NCBI GenBank assembly: GCA_013396525.1
Contig: VWYX01000284.1
Coordinates: forward strand, 682,001 to 746,000
Origin: Chaetorhynchus papuensis
Taxonomy: Eukaryota; Chordata; Aves; Passeriformes; Rhipiduridae
Direction of reading: 5' to 3'
DNA: 64,000 nt
In this document: one piece after another, positions 60,520 to 64,000 of the stretch
Position numbering within the stretch: position 1 is the stretch's first letter
Layout of the letters: each line of letters starts with the position of its first letter
Program-made: the position numbers and the translations under genes
The notes under the pieces: model-generated
Databases searched by the model: none
The model's input: only the letters and a program-made list of their open reading frames with translations
What the model was told of the DNA's origin: nothing

Positions 60520-63500
60520 GTAAGTATGTATTTCAGCTAGTTAGAACATTCAGACGTGTACTAAATGCGACTGCACAGAGCGGGGAATGTTTCCCATAAT
60601 CAAATCTTCGGTGACTCTGTTGCCTTTATGTAACACAAGGTTATCTCAGAGCTGAGCTAATGGAAAGTAACCCAATACATGATCTGGCAATCATTTCTTT
60701 GACTTTAAAGCCTGGGCACAAAGTTGTACATGACTTTATTTCAGGCACTGTGAAACCATGTTTACCATGTGAATTTGGGGGGAGAACTGCTTTCACAGAG
60801 TTGGGGGTGCACCCAGAAGCCTCTGCTTGTAGCTCAGCAAAGAGAAGGAAAGGTAAGGTTTGGAAACGCTGCTGCTTTGAGCTCCCACGTGCTCCCTGTC
60901 ACAATCCCAGTGAGTGAGGAACTCCACAAGGGTGCAAGGTGAAGGCAGCAATGTGACTGTATGTGCTGTAATAATGTGACAGTGAAAGCACAAGGGATGC
61001 TTTCATCAGAGTGCTTTGCCTGCTGTGCTGGGAGTTCAGTGGTTAATGGTGCTGCTAGCTTATACACATTTTGGGGAGAAACATTCCGCTTCCTTGTTCT
61101 GCTTCGGAGTTAAGCATTTTTGGGAGCAGTTCAGTTGGACAAGCCAAGGCTTAGGAGTTATTGTAAAACAGTCATTCTAAATAAAACTTCCTATGATATT
61201 ATTAAAAGAAAGCCATAAACCTTAATTTGCTGTTGAATGCAAAGAAAAGTATAGGCTAGAAAGCTCCATGTTTTACATTTTGGAATTTACAGAGTAGCTG
61301 AATGTACAGAATGTGTTCTGCTTTAGGATTGAAATATCAACACACCCTCTCCCCCTAATATTATTGCTATTATTATTATAAGTCTATAAAAGATGTAAAG
61401 AATTGTTTCAGACTGCCTTTTAGAAGGCAGTTTTGGCAACTGTAGGACCAAGATCATCCTGAGCCCCTCTACTGCACTGAGTTCAGTAGATTTTAAGTGA
61501 GACTCATTGATAACTTTTTAGGTAATATTGATAAAGAATATGTTATTGATTTCTTCTGAGTAGAATCGGATGGGAAAAAGGAGCATGGGATGTGGCAAGT
61601 AAAGAAATCAAAGGGAAAACAAAAAAAGAGATGAAGCTGTGTTTTATCATGGATGACCTTCCCAAATATGTCTGCCACCACTTTTGCTAATGGAAGCTGG
61701 TGTTAACCAGCGAGGAAGCAATTTATCTGTGAAGGAGCAGAAGTTCAGTCTTGGGCATCAGGGCAATAACGCATGAGGGTAAAACACTTGTATTTATAGA
61801 TCTCCCTAGACCTTGGCTTTATTAAATCAATGAGCACCCTTTTAGTGTGTGAGCATGAAGAACTGCAAAAAGCATTGGATGTAAGAACTCTAAATCCCTG
61901 TGGTTTGCAGGGCTTACTTTAGTGAAATGGCAACTGAGGGCATTTGGCTCCTTTCTGTGCCAGGAGAACACTACATTTTATTAAGCTCACAGATGCCTAG
62001 TGAGTTACTGCAGTTACCTGCCCTGGCTACACTCTGTTTTATTTCTGCCAAAGGATAAATGCAATCTCTGTTTCTTGAGTTGGAAGCTGGGAGACTTGGT
62101 AGAGGAGGAGAAAACCAGTCTTGAGATACTGGCTTTAATGCTATGCAACATCCGAAGCATTTGACTTGTTGGACAGCTTGTTGCTGAAATCTTTGTTTAG
62201 GTCTGCCACAAGGGAAAAGATCAATTTTAAGACGTCTGGGGAGAGCAGAAACAAAAGAAACAATGGGGTGATTTGTGACCAGGAGGGGAGAGAAAACCAG
62301 ATTGCCTTACATTCAACTAGAAATATGGATTGTTTAGTAACAATTCAGTGAGGAACTTTCTCTGGAAGAGTGATCATACTCTTCAAGGGCAGACCTGATG
62401 GATGTTCATACTGTAAGAAGTGAACAATTAAAAAGAGAGCTTGATCAGCTGTTATAGAAAGGAAGCAATTGCTGTTTAAGAGAGGACAGAAAATTCAACA
62501 GAGGGCACCTGTATTAAAAACACCAGTAAAGTGCGTCACTGAAATTGCAGATTGGATTATGGCATGTCTTCCTTAGTGGTGATGCATTTCCATGACCACA
62601 GGCTGCCATAAATAACACCACAAGTTGTGGAAATCTGAAGCTCTGGGATGAAGAGGAATATCTAAATAACTCTGGATGCCCCGCCCCTGGCAGTGTCCAA
62701 GGCCAGGTTTGATGGGGTCCTGAACAACCTGGTCTAGTGGGTGGCATCCCTGCCCATGGTGGGGAGTTTGGAACTAGGTGATCTTTAGGGTCCTTCTAAT
62801 CCAAACCATTCTATGATTCCATTAACTCCATTCCAGGACTTTGCCCATCTCAGAAATGAGAGGACACAGAACTGAAGTGCAGGAACAGAACTCTGCAGAC
62901 TGTCCTGTGGAGCATGCGGATGCATCCTAGCAAGAGGGAAAGAGAGAGGTAGCGTAAGCAAAATGATCTCTGGCTTTCTCTTAGCAGGCTAAACTGTTTT
63001 GGAGGGTAAAGCTACAAGTAGTACTCTAGGAGCGAATGTGGTAAATGTTGCAAGCTCATGGATTATGAGTAAATTGCAATAATGAAATGAAGCCTACAAA
63101 GAGCAATTACAAAATCAATTCCTTTTACACCACTGGAAAGTCTTGGTAGGAAGACCAAAACCAAAAGTTGTCTTTTCTCATTGATTAACAGAAACAGGGT
63201 GGACTGATCTTCATGGTAAATGTGAGCAGAAACAGTGCAGTTAGAGCACAGACTGCTGTCTGTGGACACTGCTTTGGTGGAAGCTTCTAGCTCTTGTTGT
63301 AGAGTTTTTGGTAGCACAAACCCCTGAATCTTGAATACAAGAGGGACACTGGTGGGGGTCGCCTAGAGATAGCCAAGTTTAGCTACTGAACCAGATGTGC
63401 TCATTCCTGAGCACTTGCTCCAACATGTGGAAAGAGAAGTTGTGGTGATACAGGAGTTCACATGGAGGGTCATGTGCTGGAGGTTTCATATGTGGTGTGT

Positions 63501-64000
63501 AGTAAGCCATGCACTTCTGAACTACTGGTAATGCTTTCTAACAAAGAGGCACTGCACCCACAGTGAGGTAGCTCTGCCTTGGATGTCCCTGCTTGTCAAA
63601 ATGAAGTGTGTTGGAGTGCCTGGAACAGCTCTGATGCTTGCCTTTTATTAATAAAAGGAAACAGGTAAGACTAAGGGCATGTAGGTGTGTGTGAACATAA
63701 GCACTGTAGTGCTCTGCATGCAAGAACTACCAGCTGAATAAGCCACTATTAGTAAAATCTCAAGGTCCCAAATTCATAATTTATGTGTCTCTCTTAATGG
63801 TCTTAATAATGCCATAAAAATTGGTAATTTTTAATATCTCTAAGACAATAGTTTCAATGTGAGCTTTTACAATTACCACACTTTAGCAATGGCATAAACA
63901 TGAGTGAATTTGATCTCCAAAGAACTTGCCATTAATTACAGCTGTCTGCAACAAATGGCCATTTTGTTTTTGTCCTTTTAGAGAAAAACATCAAAGTCAA
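60520..64000 (+). other. BMPER: BMPER intron 2 (5' part, runs off window)
   Basis: Begins with a consensus GTAAGT donor and extends past the end of the window, so it is at least 3481 bases long. I looked for the next BMPER exon (expected to continue the VWC domain in phase 0) and did not find it. Contains the CR1 fragment at 62660-62820. Confidence 0.85.
62660..62820 (+). mobile_element. CR1 LINE 3' end, sense, in BMPER intron 2
   Basis: Follows the avian CR1 3' order closely: 'ctggcagtgtccaaggcc', 'aggtttgatgggg', 'caacctggtctagtggg', 'ccctgcccatgg', 'ttggaactaggtgatcttta', 'gggtccttctaatccaaacc', 'attctatgattcc'. The 3' end is at about 62820. This is the best-preserved CR1 copy in the window. 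It is truncated at the 5' end, and the exact boundary is uncertain. Confidence 0.92.

Noticed and set aside
63982..64000. Acceptor-like 'tgtccttttag' at the window end as BMPER exon 3
   Set aside because: The 19 bases that follow do not encode the expected continuation of the VWC domain in phase 0 (which should begin close to 'NKEV').
1..64000. A self-contained novel system (defence locus, CRISPR, gene cluster)
   Set aside because: This is vertebrate intergenic DNA plus two exons of one gene. No arrays, operons or multi-gene modules exist on either strand.

Overview
The window reads as nuclear DNA from an amniote, most likely a bird. The evidence is a spliced vertebrate gene, scattered CR1-type LINE fragments whose 3' ends match the avian style (for example 62660-62820 and 32468-32538), very low overall repeat density, and an AT-rich intergenic background broken by two sharp GC-rich CpG islands. 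There are no bacterial-type operons, CRISPR arrays or intact mobile-element genes.

The only gene I can name is BMPER (BMP-binding endothelial regulator, the vertebrate crossveinless-2), on the + strand at the right end. Coding exon 1 (59504-59618) encodes a signal peptide. Coding exon 2 (60434-60519) encodes the start of the first von Willebrand factor C domain. The two join in phase across an 815 bp intron. Intron 2 runs off the window, so the rest of the gene lies beyond base 64000. The gene starts inside a CpG island (about 58390-59690) that contains a (CTTC)n tract, a long pyrimidine tract, a G-quadruplex motif and a TATA-like box.

Bases 1 to about 58200 are essentially a gene desert upstream of BMPER. 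I recognise no complete protein there. It holds eroded CR1 copies (about 1360-1840, 29285-29360, 32468-32538, 37190-37505 and possibly 33186-33480), ancient repeat relics, several microsatellites, a recent 325 bp direct duplication (12064-12388 and 15197-15521, 5 differences, no indels), a long near-perfect hairpin (17318-17411), and a small CpG islet about 6 kb upstream of BMPER (53258-53440). Three unrecognised open stretches (19676-20107 on the minus strand, 20560-21069, and a terminal-exon-like segment at 41115-41246 with a downstream AATAAA) are listed as uncertain candidates.

Functionally the window looks like the promoter, first exons and distal 5' regulatory territory of a developmental BMP modulator. 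I do not see a self-contained new biological system. The observations most worth checking are the duplication, the hairpin, the 41.1 kb exon candidate and the 53.3 kb CpG islet.
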